Positions 19,036 to 28,187 of a stretch of 64,000 nt of DNA are shown piece after piece. The notes beneath the pieces were generated by a model that saw nothing but the letters and a program-made list of their open reading frames with translations, had not been told where the DNA came from and made no database searches. A program made the position numbers and the translations under genes. The stretch's first letter is position 1; every line of letters begins with the position of its first letter. Source of the stretch: Halobacteriovorax sp. DA5 (GTDB taxonomy: Bacteria > Bdellovibrionota > Bacteriovoracia > Bacteriovoracales > Bacteriovoracaceae); the NCBI RefSeq assembly GCF_002903145.1, contig NZ_PPDJ01000009.1, forward strand, positions 248,001 through 312,000. Direction: 5' to 3'.

Positions 19036-19494
19036 TTGCGTAGAGAAAAGTTTAAACTACAAGGCTTATTAAAACTAAGAGAATTCAAGGAACAAAAAAT
19101 TAAACTTGAATTAGGGCAGATTAATATCGAAAAAGGCCGTTTAAACGAAGCTATTGCAAAATGTAACCTCGATATTGAAGAAACTTATAAAGCCCAAGAG
19201 GCTTTCTTTGATACATATACATCGGGAAGGAATGCTCAATTTTTTCCAATGTTTATTCAATCAAAAAGAGACGAAATAAAAGTCTTAGAAAATCAATTGC
19301 ACGCAGTTGAAAGACAGTACCAAGAGAAAGTAAAAGAGCTTTCTGTTGCAAAAGGTGAAGTTAAAGTAATTGTTAATTTAAAAAATGAATTTGAAACAGA
19401 ACAAAATAGGGTCATTGAGAAGAAGCGCCAAGAAGCGATTGATGAATTAATGATGGCAAAAAGGCATGCTCAAAAATTGGCCGGGGAAGCTTAA
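19036..19494 (+). CDS. fliJ: Flagellar export chaperone FliJ
   Basis: The 152-residue all-helical, highly charged product fits FliJ, the stalk-like chaperone of the FliI ring. The opening REKFKLQGLLKLREFKEQKI is typical of the family, and the rest is heptad-like. The start is TTG at 19036, eight bases after AGGAG (19023-19027). No ATG occurs nearby. Its stop codon TAA is directly followed by the ATG of the next gene. Confidence 0.88.
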   Translation: MRREKFKLQGLLKLREFKEQKIKLELGQINIEKGRLNEAIAKCNLDIEETYKAQEAFFDTYTSGRNAQFFPMFIQSKRDEIKVLENQLHAVERQYQEKVKELSVAKGEVKVIVNLKNEFETEQNRVIEKKRQEAIDELMMAKRHAQKLAGEA

Positions 19495-20028
19495 ATGAAA
19501 AGGTTATTACTTTTAGTTTTGATTATTTCATCTTCACTTTCAGCTATTGCAGAAGAGAAGAAAATATATTCACAAGAAGAGTTTGATAAGGCACTTGAAG
19601 TTGCCTTAGAGAAGAAAATGAAAAAAATAGGGCGTTCAAAGTTGATTGAATTCTCAAAAGAGCTTCTTAAAAAGGAAGAAGAGTTGGCAATTCGTGAAAA
19701 GGCCTTAAAGAATCAACAAGAACAAGTTGTTGTTAATCAAAAAGAACTTGAAGGTCGAATTAAGGAATTTAAAACTTACCAAACAAATTTCCTATCATGT
19801 CTTGATAAGAAAGATTCTGATGAACAAAAGCGTGTTATTCACATGGTTGATGTTGTTTCTAATATGAGGCCTCAGACAGCGGCAAATCTACTTTCTCAGC
19901 AAGATCCTTCTATCTCAATCAAGATTCTCGGAGAGCTCGATCCTGTAAAGGTTTCGAAGATCTTTAACATGATGGATAAAGAAGTTTCAGCGCGTTTACA
20001 AAAGCAATACATGACGATGAAGAAGTAG
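19495..20028 (+). CDS. MotE-like periplasmic protein with MgtE-N-like domain
   Basis: The 177-residue protein has a signal peptide (LLLLVLIISSSLSAIAEE) and a coiled-coil at about 40-95. Its C-terminal helical module is MVDVVSNMRPQTAANLLSQQ and ILGELDPVKVSKIFNMMD. This module matches the MgtE intracellular N-domain-like fold found in MotE proteins encoded after fliJ, where it supports motor or stator assembly in the periplasm. The start abuts the fliJ stop with no gap. The gene name motE would fit, but the function is inferred from position and fold. Confidence 0.75.
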   Translation: MKRLLLLVLIISSSLSAIAEEKKIYSQEEFDKALEVALEKKMKKIGRSKLIEFSKELLKKEEELAIREKALKNQQEQVVVNQKELEGRIKEFKTYQTNFLSCLDKKDSDEQKRVIHMVDVVSNMRPQTAANLLSQQDPSISIKILGELDPVKVSKIFNMMDKEVSARLQKQYMTMKK

Positions 20029-20108
20029 GGGTAAACTTTTCCATGGTTAATTTTTTTGTGAATTTATGTAAAGATATTGCAAGGCGTTAAAAAAAGGGAC
20101 AAAGAATA

Positions 20109-21671
20109 ATGCTTAAAAACTTACTTGGACATAACTTAAAAGCAAAGGGGATGAAGGAGCAGTCGCAGACTAGTGCGAAAACTGTTTCTCTCGATAACCT
20201 GCTTTCTAGTCATGCCAATAAGAAGCTTTCTAAAGGACAAAAAGAAGAGTTTAGTAAACTTCTTCATGGTGGGGAGTCCAAAGGACAAGAATCACTTCTG
20301 ACTACGAATGTGGCCAAGGGATTAGTGTCAAAATCGCAAAAGCATAATCTTAAAAATCCAGTTAACGAAAAAATCACTCATCAAGAAGTAAGAGAGCTTC
20401 TTAAAGAGGGAAAAGCAAATACTAGCTCGCTAATTAAAGATTCAAATAGTCCAAAGATTGCAAAGGCCATGGCCAAACACTCAACACCGACATCTTTAAT
20501 TTCAACTTTAAGCTCAGCAAGTACAGCAGAGAATAGATCAGTTGGTAAGCACAGTGATATTGATAATATTCTTGGAACAAAGAATATTGTTGAATTACAA
20601 AAAGCAAAAACAACACTTGTTAACTCAAAATTAGAAAATTCAACTGAAAACAAGCAAGCACCAAAACTAGCTTCAAATGGTGTTAAGACTAATGCTCTAC
20701 TAGGTAAGCACACACAAGCAATTATTGAAACAGCGCAAGTTTCACCAGATAGAGAAGTTGAAGCTCCTCGTGAAAACACGAATCTTTTAAGAATGGCACC
20801 AACAAACCTACTTAAAGGTAAGAAAGCACCTAGTTTACAAAGTAATCAGTTGACGAGTAGTGCAGATTTTATTGCTAATCGCCAAGTATTAAATAATCAA
20901 CCTGCAAATGAAATGAAAGCTTCAAATAGCTTACATATGAATAAGTTTACAAAAGAAGCATCACAGAAGAATAACTCAATTATTCGTGTGAAAAATGAAG
21001 CTAAGGTTGAAGACTTTTCATCAGATATTACAGCAAAAGGTGATAGAAGAGCACCACAACAGGTTCAAAATAATTTAATTGGTGCACTTGGAAATTCGAA
21101 TACAGCAAATGATTTTAAAGCTGAAATCAATCTTGCGAAAGCACCAGAAGTTCTTGATCTTTCAAACGTAACGAATGCTGATCAAATGATTAAAGAAGTG
21201 ACTAACTATATCGAAATGAATCGAATTGAAAATAGTAAGTCTCTACAAGTTCTTGTAAAGCATAATGAACTTGGACATTTTAATGTAACGGCTAATAAAG
21301 ACGCTAATGGTATGATTGCATTAAATATTGAAGCTTCAACAATTGAAGCGAAAGAATTCTTTAAGGAAAACGAAGTTAAGCTACTTAAAAATCTTGATAT
21401 GAAAGGAATCAGAGTAGCTGACTTTAAGATCCATACGGCCACGTCTGGTCAAATGAGCGATACTGCTTCACAATCTGAAAGCTTTAAGAATGAAAAGCGT
21501 AATAGTGAAAGGCAAGCGGACAAAATCTCCTCTTCAAAAATGAGTGGAAATGAGTCTGAATATGCGAGACAATTAGATAGTGAAGATTCTTTTGCATTTG
21601 ATAGTTTTCAAGATGCAAGAGAAGGCCGTCAAAGAAGATGGCAAGAGTATAGCGAACGCATAGGTGCATAA
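20109..21671 (+). CDS. fliK: Flagellar hook-length control protein FliK
   Basis: FliK measures the hook and switches export from hook to filament proteins. The 520-residue product is Ser/Asn/Lys-rich and probably disordered for its first 370 or so residues, as in most FliK proteins. A compact Flg_hook-type domain follows at about 380-450 (NSKSLQVLVKHNELGHFNVT, then FFKENEVKLLKNLDMKGI). AAAGGGAC precedes the ATG. The stop TAA shares one base with the ATG of flgD. Confidence 0.88.
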   Translation: MLKNLLGHNLKAKGMKEQSQTSAKTVSLDNLLSSHANKKLSKGQKEEFSKLLHGGESKGQESLLTTNVAKGLVSKSQKHNLKNPVNEKITHQEVRELLKEGKANTSSLIKDSNSPKIAKAMAKHSTPTSLISTLSSASTAENRSVGKHSDIDNILGTKNIVELQKAKTTLVNSKLENSTENKQAPKLASNGVKTNALLGKHTQAIIETAQVSPDREVEAPRENTNLLRMAPTNLLKGKKAPSLQSNQLTSSADFIANRQVLNNQPANEMKASNSLHMNKFTKEASQKNNSIIRVKNEAKVEDFSSDITAKGDRRAPQQVQNNLIGALGNSNTANDFKAEINLAKAPEVLDLSNVTNADQMIKEVTNYIEMNRIENSKSLQVLVKHNELGHFNVTANKDANGMIALNIEASTIEAKEFFKENEVKLLKNLDMKGIRVADFKIHTATSGQMSDTASQSESFKNEKRNSERQADKISSSKMSGNESEYARQLDSEDSFAFDSFQDAREGRQRRWQEYSERIGA

Positions 21672-22537
21672 TGCCAGAAATTGGAAAACCACAACAGAGA
21701 AATTCATTTTCACAAATCGGTATGGGCCCACGTCAAACGAAGGGCAATAGTCGAGGTGAATCGGTTGGTGAGCAACTAAACCGTATTGCTGGTAATGATA
21801 TTGTTGATCAAAAGTTTGTTGATGAAAAAGAGCACAATAAAATGGGCCAAGATGGTTTCTTAAAGCTTCTTTCTCACCAGCTTACAAATCAAGATCCAAT
21901 GAAGCCGATGGATCAAAAACAGCTATCTGCTGACCTTGCACAATTCTCTCAATTAGAGCAGATGACAAATATGAATGCTAAGCTCGATAAAATGGGTAAG
22001 AATGACCCTCAAGAGCTCAAGTTTTTCGGTGCTAGTTTCTTAGGAAAAGAAATTTTAACGAAAGGTGCCTCAGTTAGTTATGATGGCCAATCGTATAAAA
22101 AAGATGTTCCATTTTTCTTAGATAAAGAAGCTAAGAATGTTATGGTTAATATCTATGATAAAAATCGCCAGTTAATTGGAAAGGTTGAAGCAGAAAATCT
22201 TGGAAGAGGACAACACACTCTTGCTTGGAATGGCCGTCAACTTGATAATACAAGAGCTGCAAAAGGTGATTACACACTTGAAGTTTGGGCCTTTGATAAG
22301 GACATGAATAAATTTAAGGGTGAAACAAAATCGACAGGTGTTGTTAATGGTGTTGATTTTGAAAATGGAGAGACAATTTTCACATTAGAAAATGGAAAAA
22401 AAGTTTTCTTACGTGATGTTGATAGCTTCAAACTAGCTTCTAATACAGGTTCAGAAGTGAACGATAAAAATATTGCCGCATTGCAAAAGAGGGCGGCACA
22501 AAACTATAATAATATTAACAATTCCGCTAACCAATAA
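21671..22537 (+). CDS. flgD: Flagellar hook assembly scaffold protein FlgD
   Basis: FlgD caps the growing hook. The 288-residue protein has the conserved N-terminal motif GQDGFLKLLSHQLTNQDPMK (about 58-77), followed by LAQFSQLEQMTNMNAKL. The C-terminal part is an FlgD Ig/Tudor-like region (LAWNGRQLDNTRAAKGDYTL). The ATG overlaps the fliK stop by one base. It is encoded two genes before flgE, as usual. Confidence 0.95.
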   Translation: MPEIGKPQQRNSFSQIGMGPRQTKGNSRGESVGEQLNRIAGNDIVDQKFVDEKEHNKMGQDGFLKLLSHQLTNQDPMKPMDQKQLSADLAQFSQLEQMTNMNAKLDKMGKNDPQELKFFGASFLGKEILTKGASVSYDGQSYKKDVPFFLDKEAKNVMVNIYDKNRQLIGKVEAENLGRGQHTLAWNGRQLDNTRAAKGDYTLEVWAFDKDMNKFKGETKSTGVVNGVDFENGETIFTLENGKKVFLRDVDSFKLASNTGSEVNDKNIAALQKRAAQNYNNINNSANQ

Positions 22538-22547
22538 TTGGAAATAA

Positions 22548-23012
22548 ATGGGAACTAAAGATATTTCAAATTTTCATATTCCAAATGTAAGCCAGATTCC
22601 TGGTTCGAAGAAAGTTGATCTTCGTAACCGTCTTGGTAATGTTGGTGGAAACGAAGCTGCTCAATCAGAATTTAAAAACCTTTTAAATGAGCAGATCTCA
22701 AATGAGAAGATCAATAAAGCGCATCAGTTAGATCAGTTAGCGCAAACTCAAAGAGAACACGGAATTCAACTTTCGACTCATGCAGCGAAGAGATTGCAAG
22801 AGCGAAATATTGATATTGATAGTAACGAGTTTTTTAAACTTAAGGATGCTTTTCAAAAACTTCAAAGTAAGGGTGGAAAGGATTCTTTAGTAATTACAGA
22901 TAAAGCAGCCTATATCGTGGATGTACCGGCCAAGAAGGTGGTAACGGCCATTGATAAGGGAAGTATAGAGAGTAACGTATTTACAAAAATTGATTCGACT
23001 GTATTGGTTTAA
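22548..23012 (+). CDS. Putative flagellar operon protein (FlgD-FlgE intervening family)
   Basis: The 154-residue protein resembles the small conserved family annotated as flagellar operon protein, which is regularly encoded between flgD and flgE. Diagnostic segments are LSTHAAKRLQERNIDIDSNE and the C-terminal DSLVITDKAAYIVDVPAKKV followed by VVTAIDK. Its biochemical role is not established in any organism I know of; a chaperone or export factor for hook proteins is often proposed. It starts 10 bases after flgD. Confidence 0.82.
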   Translation: MGTKDISNFHIPNVSQIPGSKKVDLRNRLGNVGGNEAAQSEFKNLLNEQISNEKINKAHQLDQLAQTQREHGIQLSTHAAKRLQERNIDIDSNEFFKLKDAFQKLQSKGGKDSLVITDKAAYIVDVPAKKVVTAIDKGSIESNVFTKIDSTVLV

Positions 23013-23100
23013 GATTTAATTAGCTGGTCCTAACGGAAGCTTCGTGTTTGCCTGTCGTTGTAAACACATCTTTTAAAATCTTTATTCCATTTAGTCGTTT

Positions 23101-23116
23101 TTAGATCTGGATCTAA
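23101..23116. promoter_or_regulatory. Palindrome upstream of flgE
   Basis: TTAGATC-TG-GATCTAA has perfect seven-base arms around two bases, 40 bases before the flgE start. It lies in the 143-base gap that separates flgE from the upstream operon and could be an operator. No clear promoter boxes were recognised; a GG-N11-GC pair at about 23026-23040 has the wrong spacing for sigma-54. Confidence 0.3.
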
Positions 23117-23155
23117 CAGAGCAGTTTAGATTTAGTTTTAGTCTAGGAGGGACGA

Positions 23156-24436
23156 ATGAGTATTTTAAGGTCATTTAACATTGGTGTATCTGGTTTAAGC
23201 GCTTCTGGAGCGGGAATGAACGTTGTTTCAGACAACATTTCAAACGCTGGGACACATGGTTTTAAAGCTTCTAGAGCTGAATTTCAAGATGTACTTGCAG
23301 TCTCTCTAAAAGGGATCGAAGGTGGAGATCAGTTCGGTGCTGGTACAAAGCTAGCTCACATTAAGCCAATCATGACTCAAGGTGATGTTGCAAGAACTGA
23401 ATCGATCACTGACCTTGCTATTCAAGGTGATGGTTTCTTCAAGGTAAAAGCTCCATTCGGAAATGGATACTCTAGAGATGGTTCAATGCACTTTAACAAA
23501 GACGGTGAGCTTGTTAACGGTGATGGATATAAAGTAATTGGTTTCAAATCAAATGAAGATGGAACACTTACAAATAAAGAAGGTGAGATTAAGTTAGGAA
23601 ACACAACGATTCCAGCTCAAGCAACGGAAAAAGTTAAGCTTTCTATGAACTTAGACTCAAGAGCTTCTGTTAAGCAATTTGATCCAAATAATCCAGAAGA
23701 AACTTCAAACTTTTCTTCTTCAATGACTGTATACGATAACGTAGGTACAGCTAGATTAATTACTGTTTATTATAATAAGACTGCTGATAATAACTGGACT
23801 TACCGTGCAATGGTTGACGGTGCTGATGCTCAAGGTGGTGAAGCAGGAACTATGGTTGAAATGGCACAAGGTCAACTTATCTTCAACGACAAAGGTCAGC
23901 TTCAAGAAGAAGTAGAGTCTTCAAATGCTTTCAACTTCAATAAAGGTGCACAACAAGGTCAAAAAATTGAATTCTCATGGGGTGAATCAATCTCTGAAGG
24001 TGGAGATGGTACTGATGCTTCAACTCAGTATGGTTCAGGGTCTGCAGTTGCTAGACACACTCAAGATGGTGCATCAGCTGCTACTCTTGGATCTCTATCG
24101 TTCAACGATGATGGTATCCTTACTGCAGTTTATGACAATGGTGAAACAAGAGATATCGCTCAAATCGCTATTGCAAAATTTGATAATAACGAAGGTCTTT
24201 TCAAAATGGGGAAAAACCTTTTTAAAGAATCTAAAAACTCTGGTCAACCAGCAATGGGGAAACCAGGTGAAGCAGGACGTGGACAAGTTCTTTCAAAGTC
24301 GATCGAACTTTCAAACGTTGATATTGCAAATGAGTTCGTTAACCTAATGACGTCTCAAAGAAACTTCCAAGCTAATGCTAAGACGATCTCTACAGCAGAT
24401 AAAATGATGCAAGAGGTCTTCAGAATCAAGGGTTAA
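23156..24436 (+). CDS. flgE: Flagellar hook protein FlgE
   Basis: FlgE builds the hook, the universal joint of the flagellum. The 426 residues carry the rod/hook N-terminal motif VSDNISNAGTHGFKASRAEF (about 24-43), a region typical of the FlgE D1 domain (TDLAIQGDGFFKVKAP, about 84-99), and the C-terminal motif EFVNLMTSQRNFQANAKTIS with ADKMMQEVFRIKG. The ATG follows AGGAGGGA. A terminator closes the operon just after the stop. Confidence 0.96.
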   Translation: MSILRSFNIGVSGLSASGAGMNVVSDNISNAGTHGFKASRAEFQDVLAVSLKGIEGGDQFGAGTKLAHIKPIMTQGDVARTESITDLAIQGDGFFKVKAPFGNGYSRDGSMHFNKDGELVNGDGYKVIGFKSNEDGTLTNKEGEIKLGNTTIPAQATEKVKLSMNLDSRASVKQFDPNNPEETSNFSSSMTVYDNVGTARLITVYYNKTADNNWTYRAMVDGADAQGGEAGTMVEMAQGQLIFNDKGQLQEEVESSNAFNFNKGAQQGQKIEFSWGESISEGGDGTDASTQYGSGSAVARHTQDGASAATLGSLSFNDDGILTAVYDNGETRDIAQIAIAKFDNNEGLFKMGKNLFKESKNSGQPAMGKPGEAGRGQVLSKSIELSNVDIANEFVNLMTSQRNFQANAKTISTADKMMQEVFRIKG

Positions 24437-24462
24437 TAAATAACTCATACTCCTATGCTTTT

Positions 24463-24489
24463 AAGGCCCTCTTTTGAGGGCCTTTTTTA
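24463..24489 (+). terminator. Rho-independent terminator after flgE
   Basis: The nine-base-pair stem AAGGCCCTC/GAGGGCCTT (24463-24471 with 24476-24484) has a TTTT loop and a T-run. It ends the flagellar transcription block. Confidence 0.92.
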
Positions 24490-24528
24490 TGTTCTTGTGC
24501 TTAAATACTTCTATTATTGGAGAATTTT

Positions 24529-25947
24529 ATGAAGACAAGAATTGAAGAAGATTTACTCGGACAATTAGAAATAGATAATGAAATGCTTTATGGAATCCAT
24601 ACGCAAAGGGCCCTAAATAATTTTCAAATATCAAATGCAAAAATTGGAGACTACCCTAATTTTGTTAAGGGGATGGTTCTTACTAAAAAGGCAGCAGCAG
24701 CTGCTAATAAAGAAATTGGTACAATGGAAGATGATAAGTGCGATATGATTATTAGCGCTTGTGATGAAATCCTAGCAAACCTTGATGATTACTTAAAATA
24801 CTTTCCATCAGATGTCTTTCAAGGCGGAGCTGGTACTTCGGTAAATATGAATACTAACGAGGTTATTGCTAACGTTGCTCTTGAAATGAATGGACATAAA
24901 CGTGGCGATTATAGTGTCTTAAATCCAAACGATCACGTAAATAAATCTCAATCAACAAACGATGCTTATCCAACTGGTTTTCGTGTCGCAGTTTTCTTTT
25001 ATATGACTAAAGTAATTGAGCGAATTCAAGAGCTATCAGATAGTTTTGAAAAGAAGGGCGTTGAGTTTGAAAAAGTTTTAAAAATGGGGAGAACACAATT
25101 ACAGGATGCTGTTCCTATGTCATTAGGAGATGAGTTTCACTCATGGGCAGTTAATCTTCGTGAAGAAGTGCGCTCTCTTTCTCGTTGTCGTGACCTTGTT
25201 TTAGAAGTTAACTTAGGTGCGACAGCAATTGGAACAGGACTAAATGCTCACGATCGTTATTCTGATCTTGCCATCGGTTTTCTTTCAAAATTTACAGAAG
25301 AAAGTTTTGTAAAATCGGAAAACTTAATTGAGGCAACATCAGATTGTGGTGCTTATGTCATGATCTCTGGGTCTTTAAAAAGAACAGCGGTTAAACTTTC
25401 AAAGATTTGTAATGATCTAAGACTTCTTTCTTCAGGTCCACGTTGTGGGTTTAATGAAATCAATCTTCCTGAGCTCCAGGCCGGATCATCTATTATGCCA
25501 GCAAAGGTAAACCCAGTTATTCCAGAAGTTGTAAATCAGGTTTGTTTCAAAGTTATTGGAAATGATATGACTATTACAATGGCCGCTGAAGCAGGACAAC
25601 TGCAACTTAATGTAATGGAGCCAGTTATTGCTCAATCTCTATTTGAATCAGTTGATCTTCTTAGTCATGCGGCAACAACTTTAAAAGAGAAGTGCGTTGA
25701 AGGGATTACAGCTAATGAAGAGCATACGACAAATATGGTTTTAAACTCAGTTGGAATCATTACATATTTAAATCCATTTATTGGCCACCACATGGGTGAC
25801 GTTATTGGAAAAGAGGCCGTAAAGACGGGGAAATCAATTCGAGAATTAGTTCTTGAGAAGAAGTTACTTTCTGAAGAAGAATTAGATGAGATTCTTTCAG
25901 TTGAAAATTTAATTAAGCCTAAGTACAGAGCAAAATTATTCAAATAA
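24529..25947 (+). CDS. aspA: Aspartate ammonia-lyase
   Basis: The enzyme reversibly converts aspartate to fumarate and ammonia, feeding the TCA cycle with amino-acid carbon. With the ATG at 24529 (GGAG at 24519-24522) the product has 472 residues; an upstream TTG at 24517 is less likely. Family motifs are visible: [15 protein letters not shown], the substrate-binding [15 protein letters not shown], and the superfamily signature [15 protein letters not shown] (about 319-333). That signature with these flanks favours aspartase over class II fumarase. A bidirectional terminator follows. Confidence 0.9.
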   Translation: MKTRIEEDLLGQLEIDNEMLYGIHTQRALNNFQISNAKIGDYPNFVKGMVLTKKAAAAANKEIGTMEDDKCDMIISACDEILANLDDYLKYFPSDVFQGGAGTSVNMNTNEVIANVALEMNGHKRGDYSVLNPNDHVNKSQSTNDAYPTGFRVAVFFYMTKVIERIQELSDSFEKKGVEFEKVLKMGRTQLQDAVPMSLGDEFHSWAVNLREEVRSLSRCRDLVLEVNLGATAIGTGLNAHDRYSDLAIGFLSKFTEESFVKSENLIEATSDCGAYVMISGSLKRTAVKLSKICNDLRLLSSGPRCGFNEINLPELQAGSSIMPAKVNPVIPEVVNQVCFKVIGNDMTITMAAEAGQLQLNVMEPVIAQSLFESVDLLSHAATTLKEKCVEGITANEEHTTNMVLNSVGIITYLNPFIGHHMGDVIGKEAVKTGKSIRELVLEKKLLSEEELDEILSVENLIKPKYRAKLFK

Positions 25948-25977
25948 AAAAAGCCTCCATTTCGGAGGCTTTCTTTT
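25946..25977. terminator. Bidirectional terminator between aspA and the next gene
   Basis: The stem AAGCCTCC/GGAGGCTT (25951-25958 with 25964-25971) is flanked by an A-run on the left and a T-rich run on the right. It can stop both converging transcripts. Confidence 0.88.
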
Positions 25978-25985
25978 TCGCTATA

Positions 25986-26327
25986 TTAATTACGACGATT
26001 TCTTCTTTCTTTAAATACATGAGCTCGGCAAGTTGCGGCCATGATATTTGGATGATTTGTTGGCCCTGAGAACCTTGTGAAGTCAAAGCTTCTAACGTTG
26101 CAACCATGTTGGCAACGGTAGTTAAAAGTTCTTTGAAATCCATTCGTGTATGTAATCGTGTATTGATAATCAAGAACAGTCATAAACCTATGTGAATTAT
26201 TATAAATTTCACAATTAACAAAAGGTCCCCAATTAATTTGGCCTTCCACTGTGCGGTGTCTTTCTTCTTGTGCCCAAATCTTTTGAGTTAAAAAAAGTAG
26301 CAGCGCTAAACATAATAGCTTTTTCAT
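25986..26327 (-). CDS. Small secreted protein of unknown function
   Basis: The 113-residue product has a clear signal peptide (KKLLCLALLLFLTQKIWAQE) with cleavage expected after WAQ. The mature part of about 93 residues is beta-like and contains four Cys (in CEIYNN, RCQHGC and ATCRAH), possibly two disulfides. AGAGGGA precedes the ATG at a good distance. No family is recognised. Confidence 0.7.
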   Translation of the reverse strand: MKKLLCLALLLFLTQKIWAQEERHRTVEGQINWGPFVNCEIYNNSHRFMTVLDYQYTITYTNGFQRTFNYRCQHGCNVRSFDFTRFSGPTNHPNIMAATCRAHVFKERRNRRN

Positions 26328-26421
26328 AAAAATCCCTCTCTAATGAATATTTATATAAAAATGCTATTAGAGATTAGAGGCTCTGGCAAGTTAACGAGGG
26401 TAAAGCTATAGGTGCGACGTG

Positions 26422-26856
26422 TTACTGGTTTAGTAGTCTATCGGCCTGGATTGTTAGGCCAACATTCTCTCTTGTCACTTTGCAGTATAGTTGTGTACCT
26501 TTGAAAGTTTCTTCTTTCCACATATCCTGGTAATCATCCCAGTTTTCGTCTGCAAAGAATTGATCAAAGAAGGCACCGATTGAATCCACTAATCCTTCTA
26601 GAAGCTTAGTGTGGTCACCGTTTTCTTCTAGATCCATTGAGGCAAAGTATGTTGTAGCAGCAGCTGCTTGGTTTGATGTGTCCACAAGAGAAGCAATTAC
26701 TAGAACTTCACCTTTGTGCAATCTTCCATAGACTTCAAAAACTTTATTAGCATCAAATAACTCGTTGCGATACGTATCTTGAAGAAGTTCAAGTACAGAA
26801 TCTGCCCACTCATTTGGAAGATCAATTAAAAATGGCCCGTTTGTTCTTGAAAGCAT
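26422..26856 (-). CDS. Conserved-looking cytoplasmic protein of unknown function
   Basis: The 144-residue acidic product lacks a signal peptide or membrane span. The ATG at 26856 is preferred over the TTG at 26862 because AGGA lies eight bases before it. Segments such as NGPFLIDLPNEWADSVLEL and TKLLEGLVDSIGAFFDQFF suggest an alpha/beta fold. No family is recognised. It is a single gene with about 90-120 bases of non-coding sequence on each side. Confidence 0.65.
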   Translation of the reverse strand: MLSRTNGPFLIDLPNEWADSVLELLQDTYRNELFDANKVFEVYGRLHKGEVLVIASLVDTSNQAAAATTYFASMDLEENGDHTKLLEGLVDSIGAFFDQFFADENWDDYQDMWKEETFKGTQLYCKVTRENVGLTIQADRLLNQ

Positions 26857-26977
26857 TCGCAATATCCTTTTTTAACGCTACGAAAATCTATATAGAAGTA
26901 GAAGATAATTAACAAGCCACTGTTTGTGTGTCAATATATCTGGACTTTAAATAAGACTAAATAAAAAGGAGTAAATA

Positions 26978-28144
26978 ATGAGTGTTTATATTCTTTCTGG
27001 TGCTAGAACACCAAGTGGAAGTTTCTTAAGCTCACTTGCAGAAGTTGGAGCAACTCGCTTAGGTGCAACGGCAATTGAAGCTGCAGTTGAAAAAGCGGGA
27101 ATCGCAAAAGATAAGGTTGATGAAGTATTTATGGGGAACGTTGTTCAGGCAGGTGTTGGACAAGCTCCAGCTCGTCAGGCCGCAATCTTTGCAGGTCTAA
27201 GCGAAGCGACTCCATGTACAACAATTAACAAAGTTTGTGGATCGGGGATGAAGACAATTATCTCTGGTGCTCAGTCAATTATGACAGGTGACAATCAAGT
27301 TGTTGTTGCTGGTGGTATGGAAAATATGTCACAAGCTCCTCACTTGCTTATGAACTCTAGAACTGGTGTTGCAAAATTTGGTGCAGCAGAAGTTAAAGAT
27401 GCTATGCAATGGGATGGACTTTGGGATGTTTATTCTGACCAAGCAATGGGAAATTGTGCAGAAGAGTGTACTGAAAAATATAACCTAACAAGAGAAGCAC
27501 AAGATGCTTATTCAATTGAGTCTTTTAAAAGAGCTCAAGCTGCAATCGAAGCTGGGATTTTTAAAGATGAAATCGCTCCAGTAACAATCAAAGGTCGCAA
27601 AGGTGACGTTGTTGTTTCTGAAGACGAAGGACCATTCAAGGCTAAGTTTGATAAGATTCCTGGTCTAAGACCAGCTTTCAAAAAAGATGGAACAATTACT
27701 GCTGCTAACGCATCAACTATTAATGATGGTGCTGCTGCTGTTGTTCTTGCAGGTGAAGAATATAAAGACCAAGCAGAATTTAAAATCGTTGGTTGGGCAT
27801 CTCACGCTCAAGCGCCAACTTGGTTTACAACTGCTCCAATTGAAGCAATGAAGAAGAACCTTGAGAAAACTGGACTAAAACTTTCAGATATTGATGTTTT
27901 TGAAATCAATGAAGCTTTCGCAGCTGTTCCAATGGCAGCGATGGCAGAAATGGGAATTGATCACGCAAAACTTAATATCTATGGTTCTGGTGTATCACTT
28001 GGTCACCCAATTGGAACTTCTGGTACTCGTATTGTGGTAACACTTATGACTGCTATGAAAAACCAAAATGCAAAGTACGGTTTGGCCTCTATTTGCATCG
28101 GTGGCGGTGAGGCGTTATCATTGATATTAGAAAAAATTAAATAA
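26978..28144 (+). CDS. Acetyl-CoA C-acyltransferase (thiolase II)
   Basis: The 388-residue protein is a thiolase that joins or splits acetyl-CoA units in the cytoplasm. The acylated nucleophile Cys87 lies in NKVCGSGMKT. NEAFAA at about 307-312, His343 in GHPIGTSGTR and Cys373 in SICIGGGEA complete the active site. The length and GVGQAPARQAA favour acetyl-CoA acetyltransferase (atoB/phaA-like) over the long-chain type. A good AAGGAG lies before the ATG and a terminator follows. No beta-oxidation partners are adjacent. Confidence 0.92.
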   Translation: MSVYILSGARTPSGSFLSSLAEVGATRLGATAIEAAVEKAGIAKDKVDEVFMGNVVQAGVGQAPARQAAIFAGLSEATPCTTINKVCGSGMKTIISGAQSIMTGDNQVVVAGGMENMSQAPHLLMNSRTGVAKFGAAEVKDAMQWDGLWDVYSDQAMGNCAEECTEKYNLTREAQDAYSIESFKRAQAAIEAGIFKDEIAPVTIKGRKGDVVVSEDEGPFKAKFDKIPGLRPAFKKDGTITAANASTINDGAAAVVLAGEEYKDQAEFKIVGWASHAQAPTWFTTAPIEAMKKNLEKTGLKLSDIDVFEINEAFAAVPMAAMAEMGIDHAKLNIYGSGVSLGHPIGTSGTRIVVTLMTAMKNQNAKYGLASICIGGGEALSLILEKIK

Positions 28145-28148
28145 ATTT

Positions 28149-28174
28149 GCAGGACTTTCGTAGTCCTGCTTTTT
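28149..28174 (+). terminator. Rho-independent terminator after the thiolase
   Basis: The stem GCAGGACT/AGTCCTGC (28149-28156 with 28162-28169) with loop TTCGT is followed by five T residues. Its T-run adjoins the ribosome site of the next gene. Confidence 0.88.
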
Positions 28175-28187
28175 AGTAGGACTATGG

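Noticed and set aside
23026..23040. Sigma-54 promoter before flgE
   Set aside because: The GG and GC dinucleotides are 11 bases apart instead of 10 and the surrounding bases do not fit.
25940..26173. Alternative 77-codon frame opposite aspA end
   Set aside because: It overlaps the small secreted protein in another frame and the terminator, and lacks a signal or ribosome site.
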